64,000 bases of DNA from JANLQX01 sp031368215 (GTDB lineage Bacteria; Actinomycetota; Acidimicrobiia; Acidimicrobiales; JANYDT01), in NCBI GenBank assembly GCA_031368215.1, contig JANLRD010000086.1, positions 1 through 64,000 of the forward strand. The letters are read 5' to 3'. The notes below the pieces were generated by a model, which saw nothing but the letters and a program-made list of their open reading frames with translations, was not told the origin of the DNA and did no database searches. This document shows positions 26,216-34,996 of the stretch, in pieces (position 1 is the stretch's first letter; each line of letters begins with the position of its first letter). Both the position numbers and the translations under genes were made by a program.

Positions 26216-26953
26216 ATGACCGGTTCGGCGCCGTGGTCGATCGTGGCCCGCAACCTTCCCGACCACGCGTCGAACCCGATTCACACGGACGCCGGTGCCC
26301 GGGCGGCCGGATTCCCACGCGCGCTCGTCGCCGGTGTGACGACCTATACCTACTGCGTTCATCCGATCGCCGAGCACTGGGGAATCGAGTGGGCGCGCTC
26401 CGGATCGGCAGAAGTCTCGTTCGCATCGCCGGTGTTCGACACCGAGACCCTTTCGTTTCCGGTGACCGTCGACGCGGACGACGGCCTCCACCTCGAGGTC
26501 CGGGTCGACCGCTCGGACCGACCCCTCGTGCGCGTCGATGCCCGGCGTTGCGCCTCCTTGCGTCCGGTTCGTTCGCCCGGAGAGACAGAGACGCTGGAGC
26601 CGATGATCGTTGATCTCGACGGAGAATTCGACCCGAGCTACGCCGCACGCGCCGGCGATGACCTCGACCTGTTCAGAGCTGCTGGCGTCGTCCATCCCGG
26701 CGTGTGGCCGAGGCTGGCCAACCACATGTTCCACGAACAACTCGTCAACGGCGCCTGGATCCACACGCGCTCGCACATCAGCCACCATGCGCTCGCTCCG
26801 CTCGGTGCGAATGCCGTCGTGCGCGGCCTGGTGTTCGACCGTTTCGTGCGGCGCGGGCTGCGCGCCGTGGCCGACGTCGAGATCACCGTTGAGGGCGTAC
26901 TGGTCGCGTCGATCGAGCACGAAGCCATCATCGACGTGACGGTCACGGAGTAA
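26216..26953 (+). CDS. MaoC-like hotdog-fold dehydratase/hydratase protein
   Basis: 245 aa from ATG 26216, with TACCTT 7 nt upstream. The R-hydratase motif is visible as ARNLPDHASNPIHTDAGARAAGFPRALVAG (Asn-x-Ile-His-x-Asp; read as two parts N-P-I-H-T-D and G-F-P-R-A-L-V-A-G). A second half (about 130-245) probably forms the second hotdog. Substrate unknown. An in-frame extension through the 21-bp array to 25892 is possible but rejected. Confidence 0.75.
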   Translation: MTGSAPWSIVARNLPDHASNPIHTDAGARAAGFPRALVAGVTTYTYCVHPIAEHWGIEWARSGSAEVSFASPVFDTETLSFPVTVDADDGLHLEVRVDRSDRPLVRVDARRCASLRPVRSPGETETLEPMIVDLDGEFDPSYAARAGDDLDLFRAAGVVHPGVWPRLANHMFHEQLVNGAWIHTRSHISHHALAPLGANAVVRGLVFDRFVRRGLRAVADVEITVEGVLVASIEHEAIIDVTVTE

Positions 26954-27028
26954 TCGCCGCCGCATCCGCTTGCTCCTCGGTCTCCGATCATGTGACATGG
27001 TCTCCGGTCATGTGACCGGTTCGAGGCG

Positions 27029-27457
27029 TCAGCGCGCGTTGACGTTCACCGGGTGCAGGATTGCGGTCATCCGCACCGCCCCGGCCGGATCGAACCCCGA
27101 CACGTCCGTGGCGTGCTTCTCGCCGACCCGGAGCATCGTGATTCGTTCAGGGTCAGGCTCCCAGGTGACGTTGGCGCGGATCTCGACGAACGACCACTCG
27201 TTGTCGGGGTTCAGCACGAAGAAGGTCGCCTTGGGATTGGCCACCATGTTGCGGTACTTCTTGCGGCCGGTCGTCATCGACACCTTGATCATGTCGTCCT
27301 CGAACAGGAACCACACAGCGGTCGACTGCGGGTACCCGGCAGGATCGATCGTCGTGATCACCCCGGTGATGGGACGATCCAGGAGGGCGCGGGCGTCGGC
27401 GGAGAACATCCGCCGAGCATGCCACGGCGAGCCGAGTACCGGTGGGCCAGACTTCAT
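27029..27457 (-). CDS. PPOX-class (pyridoxamine oxidase-like/F420) oxidoreductase
   Basis: 142 aa from ATG 27457 (27487 and 27409 are alternatives). Split-barrel motifs: RPITGVITTIDPAGYPQSTAVWFLFEDD, then KYRNMVANPKATFFVL. Actinobacterial small PPOX proteins bind F420 or FMN. Which one cannot be told from sequence. Single gene between two + strand genes. Confidence 0.8.
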   Translation of the reverse strand: MKSGPPVLGSPWHARRMFSADARALLDRPITGVITTIDPAGYPQSTAVWFLFEDDMIKVSMTTGRKKYRNMVANPKATFFVLNPDNEWSFVEIRANVTWEPDPERITMLRVGEKHATDVSGFDPAGAVRMTAILHPVNVNAR

Positions 27458-27520
27458 CGCATGACTCGCCTGCCGGGAGAGGGCCACCGTTCTCGGCTCC
27501 AGTGCGATCGGCCGGCAGCG

Positions 27521-28696
27521 ATGAACGCAAACGGTGTTCCATCACCGTTCGACCGTGCATCTGGTCCCTCCGGTGACCGTGGGGCAGAGTTGGTGCCTGC
27601 TCGTGACCCGTTTCTCGACGTGCTCCGGGCCGTGTCGATCTGTCGGGTCGTCCTGCTCCACACGCTGCTCCGACCACCGACTGTGTACCTCCCCTGGGTG
27701 ATGTGGATCTACCCGGGCATGCCCGAGGTGTTCTTCGTGAGCGGCGCCGTCACCGCGCAGATGCTCTCCCGCCGCAGCGCGGGTGAGGTCGTCGTCCGAC
27801 GCATCCGACGCATCGCGCTTCCCTACGTGTGGTTCGCCGCATGCGCGCTGTTCGTCATGATCACGACCGATCTCCGAAGCGACCAACCCGGCGCCTCCTT
27901 TCCGTGGAAGCACGTCTGGCACTGGGCAGTCCCCCTGCTGGCGCCGACCGGATCACGCGATCGTGTGTTCCTGTGGGGCCAACTCTGGTACGTCGGGGCC
28001 TTCCTGTGGCTCGTCTTCGCTGCCGCCGGACTGCTCTGGCTGCATCGCCGGGTCGGCGCGTGGAGTGCCCTTGTCCCGCTCGCGGGTTTTGTGTTCACGC
28101 AGTGGTTGACGAAGATCCACGGCGTCGTCGTGGACGAGGCGATCATCACCGCATTCCAGTTCGGCATCTTCTTCGCACTCGGTCCCTCCTATGCGCGCAT
28201 ACGGGGTTGGGGGAGTCGGTCCCTTATCGCGCTCGGGGGTGGCTTCGGCGCGCTTGGAGTGCTCACGGCATTCGTCATCGAGCCGATCCACGACAAAGGC
28301 ACGCAGGAGCTCTACAGCTCGAGGTCTGCCCATCTCCTGATCGGCGCGGCGTGGATGCTCATCGCTCTTTCCGCTCGAGCGCCGATTGAGCGATGGATCT
28401 CGCATCGGCGGGGAGCGGTCGACGCTGTTGTCGGTCGGATCAACCAGCGGACGTTCACCCTCTACCTTTGGGGCCTCCCGGCGAACGCCGTGGCCAACTC
28501 GCTCAGTCGGCGCATCGACTCGCAACCCGCCCGCATCGCTGCCTATCTCGTCCTGACTGCGGTCGCGCTGGCCGTCTTCGTGGTCTGCTTCGGTCAACTC
28601 GAAGATGTCGCCGCTCGGCGTCGCCGTCGCTGGCTTCCCGTCGGGGTCGCGGGAGGTCAGGCCGTGGCAAGTTCCGTCGCCGGGCCGGTTACCTGA
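27521..28696 (+). CDS. acyltransferase-3 family integral membrane protein
   Basis: 391 aa from ATG 27521, about ten helices. Acyltransferase-3/OpgC-type marks: FLDVLRAVSICRVVLLHT (motif with His near 45), PGMPEVFFVSGAVTAQML, RRIRRIALPYVW and LWYVGAFLWLV. Such enzymes transfer acyl groups to sugars or cell-wall polymers. The gene runs 40 bp past the end of the converging MarR gene. No recognised partner nearby. Confidence 0.8.
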   Translation: MNANGVPSPFDRASGPSGDRGAELVPARDPFLDVLRAVSICRVVLLHTLLRPPTVYLPWVMWIYPGMPEVFFVSGAVTAQMLSRRSAGEVVVRRIRRIALPYVWFAACALFVMITTDLRSDQPGASFPWKHVWHWAVPLLAPTGSRDRVFLWGQLWYVGAFLWLVFAAAGLLWLHRRVGAWSALVPLAGFVFTQWLTKIHGVVVDEAIITAFQFGIFFALGPSYARIRGWGSRSLIALGGGFGALGVLTAFVIEPIHDKGTQELYSSRSAHLLIGAAWMLIALSARAPIERWISHRRGAVDAVVGRINQRTFTLYLWGLPANAVANSLSRRIDSQPARIAAYLVLTAVALAVFVVCFGQLEDVAARRRRRWLPVGVAGGQAVASSVAGPVT

Positions 28697-29139
28697 AGGC
28701 CGTCAACGGCGCGCTCGAGGATCGCCGCCATAGTCGCGATCTCTTCGCGTGTCATGTGCGCAAACAGATGCTGGCGAACTCCTGACACATGGACCGGAGC
28801 AAGGATCCGTACGGTGTCCCAGCCGAGGTCGGTCAGGTGCGCGTAATAGCCGCGCCGGTCGGTCTCGCACTTGATCCTCTCGACGAGGCCCCGGTGAACC
28901 AGCTGATCGATCTGGTAGGTGAGGCGACTTCGTGGACTCACGACGTCCTGCGCCAGCTCGGTCATCCGAAGCTGGCGCTCGGGAGCCTCGGACAGCAACG
29001 CCAGGACTTCGTAGTCGGCGAACCCCAGACCGAACGGTGAAAGGTCCCCGGAGAGTCGGTCGGCGAAGGTTCGCTGGAACCGCAGGAACAATCGCCAGGC
29101 GTGCTGCTCGTCGTCGGACAACCAGGGGGTGTCGGGCAT
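28657..29139 (-). CDS. MarR-family transcriptional regulator
   Basis: 160 aa. Winged-helix core: FGLGFADYEVLALLSEAPERQLRMTELAQ, SRSRLTYQIDQLVHRGLVERI, then wing CETDRRGYYAHLTDLG. Typical MarR length. TAGGGT lies 6 nt before the ATG (leaderless). Ligand and targets unknown. Tag is the next gene on the same strand upstream, in its own transcript. Confidence 0.9.
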   Translation of the reverse strand: MPDTPWLSDDEQHAWRLFLRFQRTFADRLSGDLSPFGLGFADYEVLALLSEAPERQLRMTELAQDVVSPRSRLTYQIDQLVHRGLVERIKCETDRRGYYAHLTDLGWDTVRILAPVHVSGVRQHLFAHMTREEIATMAAILERAVDGLQVTGPATELATA

Positions 29140-29165
29140 GAATCGACCCTAGCGACTCGGTATTT

Positions 29166-29774
29166 CTACGTCGTCTCGTGGGTGTGAGCCGAAGGGGTCG
29201 CGACCCAGCAACCTTCGATGTGGTCGTCGATCATTCCCGATGACTGCATGAACGCATACATCGTCGTCGGCCCGACGAAGCGAAACGCGTGCCGTTTCAG
29301 CTCCTTCGACAACGCGATGGCCTCGGGGCACGTGACGCGCAGCCCGTCATGTTCCGTCGGCCGAGACCCTCGGCGCTCCGGTTGGAAGGACCAGCACAGC
29401 GCATCGAGCGACTCGCCCCTCTCCAGGAGTTCGACGGTTGCACGCGCGTTGTCGATGGCGGCTGTGATCTTGGCGCGGTTGCGCACGATGCCGGCGTCCG
29501 CCATCAGCAGGTCCACCTTCCGCTCGTCGTAGGACGCAACCGTGTGAGGGTCGAAGCCGTCGAACACCTCCCGGTATCGCGCCCGCTTACGGAGGATGGT
29601 GATCCACGACAGACCGGCCTGGGCTCCCTCCAAGCACAACTTCTCGAGCACCCTGGCCTCGCCGTGCAGGGGCTGACCCCATTCGCTGTCGTGGTAGGCC
29701 GTATACAGCTCGTCGGTGCCGCACCACCAGCACCGGGTGCGGCCATCTGCACCGGTCAGGAGACGCCCGCTCAC
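29166..29774 (-). CDS. tag: DNA-3-methyladenine glycosylase I
   Basis: 202 aa from GTG 29774, with TAGCCT 7 nt upstream. TagI features: RCWWCGTDELYTAYHDSEWGQPLH (zinc Cys and His), FEKLCLEGAQAGLSWITILRKR-type block, the catalytic-pocket MADAGIVRNRAKI and the C-terminal HAFRFVGPTTMYAFMQSSGMIDDHIEGC with zinc ligands. Removes 3-methyladenine from DNA. Confidence 0.93.
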   Translation of the reverse strand: MSGRLLTGADGRTRCWWCGTDELYTAYHDSEWGQPLHGEARVLEKLCLEGAQAGLSWITILRKRARYREVFDGFDPHTVASYDERKVDLLMADAGIVRNRAKITAAIDNARATVELLERGESLDALCWSFQPERRGSRPTEHDGLRVTCPEAIALSKELKRHAFRFVGPTTMYAFMQSSGMIDDHIEGCWVATPSAHTHETT

Positions 29775-29863
29775 CGGCCCGAGGCTAGGCCGGACAGGGT
29801 AACGGCGTTCGCCGGCGAATTCGGTTCGGTCAACCGGGGACGGCCCGGGTAAGCTGATCCTCC

Positions 29864-30496
29864 ATGCCGCACACCTCAGACCAGCGCTTCTTGGTTCTGC
29901 ATGGCTGCAAGCTGAAGGGCTTCTCCGAGCCGTCGGCCATCGGCCCGGTCATCGGGATGAAGCCGCCGGCTGTGACCAAGATCCTCCAGGGGCTGGTCAA
30001 GGAGGGTCTCGCCAAGTATCTCGAAGGTGGGCGGATCTCCGGCTATGCCCTCACCCCCGCCGGGAAGGAAGAGCAGGTGCGCCTCGCTGAGGCCGACCTG
30101 GCCGGCAGCGGCTCCCGGACGGTGGTGCAGGTTTCGTACGAGAAGTTCCTCGTCCTCAACGCCGACCTCCTCGCCGTCTGCACCGCCTGGCAGGTCCGCG
30201 ACCTCGACCGCAACATCCTGAACGACCACGGCGACCGCGACTACGACGCCGGTGTAATCAAGCGCTTGGCTGACGTGCACCTCGGGGTGACCCCGATCAC
30301 CGGTGCGCTGTCGGCCGCCCTCGACCGGTATCACCACTACCAGCCCCGCCTGCAGCTGGCGCTGGACAAGGTGAGGAAGGGCAGCCACGAGTGGTTCGCC
30401 AAGCCGATTCTCGACTCCTATCACACGGTCTGGATGGAGCTCCATGAGGATCTCCTCTCCACGCTCCGTATCGAACGTGCGTCGGAAGACGCCTGA
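29864..30496 (+). CDS. winged-helix regulator-like protein of unknown function
   Basis: 210 aa, TAAGCT 8 nt before the ATG. N-terminal 80 residues look like a MarR/TrmB winged helix (MKPPAVTKILQGLVKEGLAKYL, then a GGRISGYALTPAG wing). The rest is helical and charged, with HHYQPRLQLALDKVRKG, without a known domain. It may be a DNA-binding sensor. Neighbours give no clear function. Confidence 0.6.
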   Translation: MPHTSDQRFLVLHGCKLKGFSEPSAIGPVIGMKPPAVTKILQGLVKEGLAKYLEGGRISGYALTPAGKEEQVRLAEADLAGSGSRTVVQVSYEKFLVLNADLLAVCTAWQVRDLDRNILNDHGDRDYDAGVIKRLADVHLGVTPITGALSAALDRYHHYQPRLQLALDKVRKGSHEWFAKPILDSYHTVWMELHEDLLSTLRIERASEDA

Positions 30497-30554
30497 GCAA
30501 CCAGCGCGGCGATTGTCGCCCGCAGCCATCCCCGTGAGGGGAAAGGATCCGATC

Positions 30555-30677
30555 ATGCCCCGCTTCGGCGAAACCCACCCCGCTCCGTTCGACACACGTC
30601 AGGAGCCTCTTATGTCGCGTTTCGGCGAAGTGCGCACCGCTGTGCCCTCTGTGCCCTTTGACGGGAGGAACCTCTGA
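30555..30677 (+). CDS. 40-aa leader-like ORF repeating the dapA start
   Basis: Starts MPRFGETHPAPFD and contains a second internal start, MSRFGEVRTAVPSVPFDG. DapA itself starts MSRFGEVLTAMVTPFD. Three ribosome-site plus ATG modules (AAAGGATCC/ATG 30555, AGGAG/ATG 30612, GGAGG/ATG 30677) precede near-identical codons. The ORF stop overlaps the dapA ATG (TGATG). It is either a coupled leader peptide or a tandem duplication of the dapA 5' end. Confidence 0.5.
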   Translation: MPRFGETHPAPFDTRQEPLMSRFGEVRTAVPSVPFDGRNL

Positions 30678-31564
30678 TGTCGCGTTTCGGCGAAGTCCTC
30701 ACCGCGATGGTGACCCCCTTCGACGCCACCGGCGCCCTCGACCTCGACGCCGCCCAAGCGCTCGCCCGTTGGCATGTTGCCCAGGGCAACGACGGTCTCG
30801 TCATCGCCGGAACCACCGGTGAAGCGCCGACGCTCTCCGACCGGGAGCAGCTCGACCTCATCAAGGCAGTATGCGAAGCCGTCACCGTTCCGGTGATCGG
30901 CGGGGCTGGGTCGAACGACACGCCGCACGCGCTCCATCTCACCAGAGCCATGGCCGGCCTCGGCTGTGCGGGCGTGCTGACGGTGACCCCGTATTACAAC
31001 CGCCCCTCGCAGGCCGGCATCGAACGTCACTTCCGGGCTGTAGCCGCGGCCACCACTCTTCCCGTGATCATGTACGACATACCGGTCCGTACCGGACGCA
31101 AGATCGCCAACGAGGTGATGCTCCGCCTCGCCCGCGAGTGCTCGAACGTCGTTGCCGTGAAGGACGCCGCGAGCGATGTCTCGTCATCGGCACGGCTCAT
31201 GGCCGAGGCTCCGTCGGGCTTCGAGCTCATCAGCGGGAACGACGACCAGACCCTTCCGCTGCTGTCCATCGGCGGGAGCGGCGTCATCGGCGTGGCCACG
31301 GCGTGGGCGGCGTCGGAGCACAAGGAGATGATCAGCTCGTTCAAGAAGGGTGACGTCGACCGGGCGCGGTCGGTCAACGCCCGGCTCCTTGGTTCGTACT
31401 CCTTCGAGACCGGCGACGCGAGCCCCAACCCGCAACCGGTCAAGGCGATGCTGCGAACGCTCGGCCATCCGGTCGGCTACTGCCGCCCGCCGATGGACGG
31501 CGAGCCCGACGACCTCGAAGATCGCGCCCGCAAGGTCTACGCCGATCTCAAGGCAGGTTCGTGA
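30677..31564 (+). CDS. dapA: 4-hydroxy-tetrahydrodipicolinate synthase
   Basis: 295 aa. GTTGEAPTLS (45-54) with the catalytic Thr pair, YYNRPSQAG, Tyr133 in MYDIP, and Schiff-base Lys162 in VVAVKDAASD. Makes the first committed lysine/DAP precursor from pyruvate and aspartate semialdehyde. GGAGG RBS. In Actinobacteria dapA often precedes rnj, as here. Confidence 0.95.
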   Translation: MSRFGEVLTAMVTPFDATGALDLDAAQALARWHVAQGNDGLVIAGTTGEAPTLSDREQLDLIKAVCEAVTVPVIGGAGSNDTPHALHLTRAMAGLGCAGVLTVTPYYNRPSQAGIERHFRAVAAATTLPVIMYDIPVRTGRKIANEVMLRLARECSNVVAVKDAASDVSSSARLMAEAPSGFELISGNDDQTLPLLSIGGSGVIGVATAWAASEHKEMISSFKKGDVDRARSVNARLLGSYSFETGDASPNPQPVKAMLRTLGHPVGYCRPPMDGEPDDLEDRARKVYADLKAGS

Positions 31565-31575
31565 GTCCCTACACA

Positions 31576-31645
31576 CTGCGCTGCGCTTCTCCGCTGCGCT
31601 GCGCTTCTCCGCTGCGCTTCGATGCTCGCAACACCAGTCTCGCCT
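31576..31645 (+). repeat. 18-bp tandem repeat and shared tail before rnj
   Basis: CTGCGCTGCGCTTCTCCG occurs twice plus half (31576-31620), then GATGCTCGCAACACCAGT. The tail GCTCGCAACAC and CGCTTC also appear at 13788-13815 beside palindromic repeat copy 1. Confidence 0.65.
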
Positions 31646-31664
31646 CCGCGGACGGGTCCCCGTC

Positions 31665-33401
31665 GTGAGTCGTCGAGGCGGTCCGCCCCGCCCCGTCGCT
31701 GCACTGGCGGAAGAGGCACTCGCGCCCGTCGGGACGGCACCTGACGGAACCGTACGGGTCATCTTTCTCGGCGGCCTGGGCGAGGTCGGTCGCAACTGCT
31801 GCGCCATCGAAGTGAACGGCCGGCTGATGCTGGTCGACGTCGGGTTGATGTTCCCGGATTCCGACATGCCGGGCATTGATCTCGTGCTGCCGGACTTCAC
31901 CTACCTGCGCGACAACGCCGATCGCATCGACGGCGCGATCCTCACCCACGGTCACGAGGATCACGTCGGTGGACTTTCGTACCTCCTGCGTGACATCTCG
32001 TTCCCGCTCTACGCCACCCAGCTAACGCTGAACCTGGCGCGGGGGCGCATCGAGGAGGCCGGCCTGCTCGGCCGCACCTCCTTCAACGCGTTGGTCGACG
32101 GTGAGCGCCGCACCATCGGCGCGTTCGACATCGAAGTGATCCCGGTCTCGCACTCCGTGCCCGACTCCATAGCGATCGCCTTCCACACGCCGCAGGGCGT
32201 GATCATGCATTCCGGTGACTGGAAGCTCGATCTCACCCCGATCGACGGACGCACCACCGACCTTGCCCAGATCGGCGCGTTGGCGGAGAACCACGGCATC
32301 CGCCTGCTGATGGGCGACTCGACGAATGCCGAGGTCGACGGTCACACGGAGTCCGAACGCGTGATCGGCAAGCAGCTGCGCGACATCATCCGCGACCAGG
32401 ATGGGCGCCGCGTCGTCGTGGCCTGTTTCGCCTCGCACATCCACCGGGTGCAGCAGGTCATCGACGCCGGTATCGCGTCGGGCCGCAAGATCACCACACT
32501 CGGCCGGTCGATGCAGCGCAACCTGCAGATCGCCCGTGACATGGGCAAGATCAAGCTGAGTGACCGCGATATGTTCGACATCGAACGGCTCGGTGATCAC
32601 GATCCATCGAAGGTGCTCATCGTCTCCACCGGGTCGCAGGGCGAGCCGATGTCGGCGCTGTCGCTCATGGCCGCGGGCCAGAACCGGTTCGTGAAGCTCG
32701 GTGACGACGACACCGTTATCTTGTCGAGCCACGCGATCCCCGGCAACGAGACGTCGGTCGGAAAGGTCATCGACGGTCTCTGCCGACTCGGCGTCGAAGT
32801 GATCCACTCGGGACTCGCCAAGGTGCACGTGAGCGGTCACGCCAAGCGTGGTGAGCTCAAGACCCTGCTCTCGGTCGCCAAGCCGGAGTTCTTTATCCCG
32901 ATCCACGGCGAGTTCCGGATGCTCAGTCACCATGCGCGCTTAGCAATGGACATGGGGATCAAGCCGTCCAACGTGCTCATCTGCGAGGACGGCGATACCG
33001 TCGACCTCACCAAGAAAGGCGCCGACTACGGACCGAACGTGCCGAGCGGCTATCTCTACGTCGACGGCATCGTCGGCGACGTCGGGCTCGGTGTGTTGCG
33101 TGACCGCCGCGTCCTGGCGAGTGAAGGTGTTCTCGTTGTCGTCGTCACGATCGATGAGGACCACGGCCACATCATCACCGACCCCGAGCTCATCACCCGC
33201 GGCTGGGTGTACGCGCCCGAAGCGGAAACCCTGCTCGGCGAGGCCGCCGTCGTGATCCGCAAAGCGCTTGAGCAGGCCATCGCCGACGGCGCACGCGACC
33301 ACGAGACGATGAAGCGGACCGTTCGTACCGCGACAGGACGCTTCGTCAGCGAGCGAACGCGGCGAAAGCCGATGATCGTCCCGGTCGTCATCGAGGTTTG
33401 A
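31665..33401 (+). CDS. rnj: ribonuclease J (metallo-beta-lactamase/beta-CASP)
   Basis: 578 aa from GTG 31665. Metal motif THGHEDHVGG (95-103), FLGGLGEVGRN start, beta-CASP region with DSTNAE and SHIHRVQQ, GRSMQRN, STGSQGEPMSAL, and C-terminal HVSGHAKRGELK and IPIHGEFRML. 5'-to-3' exo- and endonuclease in RNA decay and rRNA maturation. No useful RBS. In-frame sequence upstream runs back into dapA and the repeat, so this GTG is preferred. Confidence 0.93.
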   Translation: MSRRGGPPRPVAALAEEALAPVGTAPDGTVRVIFLGGLGEVGRNCCAIEVNGRLMLVDVGLMFPDSDMPGIDLVLPDFTYLRDNADRIDGAILTHGHEDHVGGLSYLLRDISFPLYATQLTLNLARGRIEEAGLLGRTSFNALVDGERRTIGAFDIEVIPVSHSVPDSIAIAFHTPQGVIMHSGDWKLDLTPIDGRTTDLAQIGALAENHGIRLLMGDSTNAEVDGHTESERVIGKQLRDIIRDQDGRRVVVACFASHIHRVQQVIDAGIASGRKITTLGRSMQRNLQIARDMGKIKLSDRDMFDIERLGDHDPSKVLIVSTGSQGEPMSALSLMAAGQNRFVKLGDDDTVILSSHAIPGNETSVGKVIDGLCRLGVEVIHSGLAKVHVSGHAKRGELKTLLSVAKPEFFIPIHGEFRMLSHHARLAMDMGIKPSNVLICEDGDTVDLTKKGADYGPNVPSGYLYVDGIVGDVGLGVLRDRRVLASEGVLVVVVTIDEDHGHIITDPELITRGWVYAPEAETLLGEAAVVIRKALEQAIADGARDHETMKRTVRTATGRFVSERTRRKPMIVPVVIEV

Positions 33402-33434
33402 GGCAGGGGTGGTCCGCCACGTAGCGTTCCTCGC

Positions 33435-34742
33435 ATGGCGACCTGTACCAACCACGGCGGACGCGAGACTTACCTTGCGTGTTCGGCGTGCGATCGACCG
33501 TTCTGCTTCGACTGCCTCACCCAAATGGCTGTTGGGCAGAAGTGTCGTCATTGCGCCAAAGGCATCGCCCCGAAGGCATCGGGCGAATTGCCGGGTCGGG
33601 CCGCCACCACGTTGCTGTTGGCCAAGAAGGACCGACATCTTGCGCTGAAGCTGACGATTGCCGCGCTGGCAACCGCCAACATCCTGATGCTCGCAAACGG
33701 CAACGCGGCGTTCGGGCTCCTGCTCGGGCCCGTGCGTTTCGCGGCCCGTGCATCGAGGTTTCAGAACGGCGTGGATTGGCGTCTGCTGACCGGTGCGGTC
33801 GGTTTCGCCAACCTTCCAACGGCGGCGTTGGGCCTTGGCCTGAGTTGGTGGCTCGGTCGTTTCCTGGAACTGAAGCTCGGTCACGTCCGGCTCGCACTTC
33901 TCGCCATTGTGGGAGTTGCGGCCGGGTTGGCGGCGTGTCTGACTGTGCAGCCCGATGCGAACAATTTTGCAGCGCTCGGAACGGCGGGATCGTTCATCGG
34001 CGCCTACGGGGCCGGGCTTGTTATGAACCAGCTTCCCCGCCTCCGTCTTCCCGTCGTCGGCTACGGCTGGATCTTCGCGCTGTTCTTTCTCGGCTCCACT
34101 TTGGTCCGGGTGCTTTCGGATCGCGGAACGTTGATCGTGCTGTTGACTTCCGCCGCCGTTGGTGCGGCGGTCGGTCGTGTCGCCTTGAGTGACCTCACGA
34201 CAGCGTCGGAACCGAAGCAGCGTGTGGTTCTCGCGGTCGCGTTCGTCGCCCTCGCCGGCTTCTCCGCAGTCCGCGCGTCGCAGGCGTCGATCGGAGCCTT
34301 GGACCCGAACGCGGAACGGATGAGTGCTCTCAACGCCCTACTCCGGTCGGTCGAGCCACCGACCTCGCATGATCCCGGCTGGTTTCGGGTGACGTGGTGG
34401 GAGGACGAGAACGATATCGGAGACTCCCAGAGCTACCAACTTCGCTGCAGTCCGTTGCCCCAGGACAAGCCTCAGGCGTCGGGTTTAGGGTTTCGTTGGA
34501 AGGCGTCAAACGCCGCCGGGGCGTGCGGCTGGCTCGCGTCGAACAAGGTCCCTGACCGAGGGGAGTTGCAGGATGTCGGGTGCACGTCGCTGGCCCCGTC
34601 GACGGAGGTTGCGCTGATGTCGCGCGTCCAACTCGTCGGTGACTACGGCAACAGGGACATCGATGTTTCGATCCGCTCGAGCGGTTGTGCAGGTCCGTCC
34701 GCCCAGGCACTCGAGCTGTTCTTTCCCGCCGACGACCGGTAG
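33435..34742 (+). CDS. zinc-finger rhomboid-like pseudoprotease
   Basis: 435 aa, TAGCGT 7 nt before ATG. N-terminal B-box-like zinc ribbon (C4, H7, C16, C19, C24, C27, C37, C40) as in many actinobacterial rhomboids. The helices then follow the rhomboid order: VDWRLLTGAVGF (WR motif, 114-125), LSWWLGRFLELKLG, and AALGTAGSFIGAYGAG where the catalytic GxSG should be. Ala184 replaces the serine, and no His lies in the last-helix motif LLTSAAVGAAVG. The C-terminal ~130 residues are soluble and unrecognised. Predicted inactive. Confidence 0.7.
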   Translation: MATCTNHGGRETYLACSACDRPFCFDCLTQMAVGQKCRHCAKGIAPKASGELPGRAATTLLLAKKDRHLALKLTIAALATANILMLANGNAAFGLLLGPVRFAARASRFQNGVDWRLLTGAVGFANLPTAALGLGLSWWLGRFLELKLGHVRLALLAIVGVAAGLAACLTVQPDANNFAALGTAGSFIGAYGAGLVMNQLPRLRLPVVGYGWIFALFFLGSTLVRVLSDRGTLIVLLTSAAVGAAVGRVALSDLTTASEPKQRVVLAVAFVALAGFSAVRASQASIGALDPNAERMSALNALLRSVEPPTSHDPGWFRVTWWEDENDIGDSQSYQLRCSPLPQDKPQASGLGFRWKASNAAGACGWLASNKVPDRGELQDVGCTSLAPSTEVALMSRVQLVGDYGNRDIDVSIRSSGCAGPSAQALELFFPADDR

Positions 34743-34788
34743 CGCCGCACCGGAGTCCTCCTCACCGGACGCCAGAGCCGTACGACGT

Positions 34789-34895
34789 CGGCATCCCAGA
34801 TCCGGGTTTCTGGCATCCCGGATAGGCCGCCTCGCGTTGGAAACGGCCGCGAAATCGAGGGTTTGGGATGGCGTTTGCCATGGTCTGGGATGCCG
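34789..34895 (+). repeat. inverted repeat element upstream of ftsK (possible copy C)
   Basis: CGGCATCCCAGA (34789-34800) pairs with TCTGGGATGCCG (34884-34895). Inner TGGCATCCC and GGGATGGC repeat the theme. The stretch CAGATCCGGGTTTCTGG resembles CAGATCGCCGGGTTTCCTG of copy B, and CGAAATCG of copy A also occurs. The gap 34743-34996 holds no gene. Confidence 0.55.
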
Positions 34896-34996
34896 GGGGC
34901 CGGTTCCCAGTCGAGCCGCTGCGGCACCCGGGGCTGGCGCGGGCGTTCGGGAAAAACAGAACCTGTCACACGGGCCCGGCTACCCTGAAACGCACT

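Noticed and set aside
25547..26998. Long minus-strand frame with His/Pro repeats over the array
   Set aside because: It is the antisense of the array and MaoC gene; no start signal or homology.
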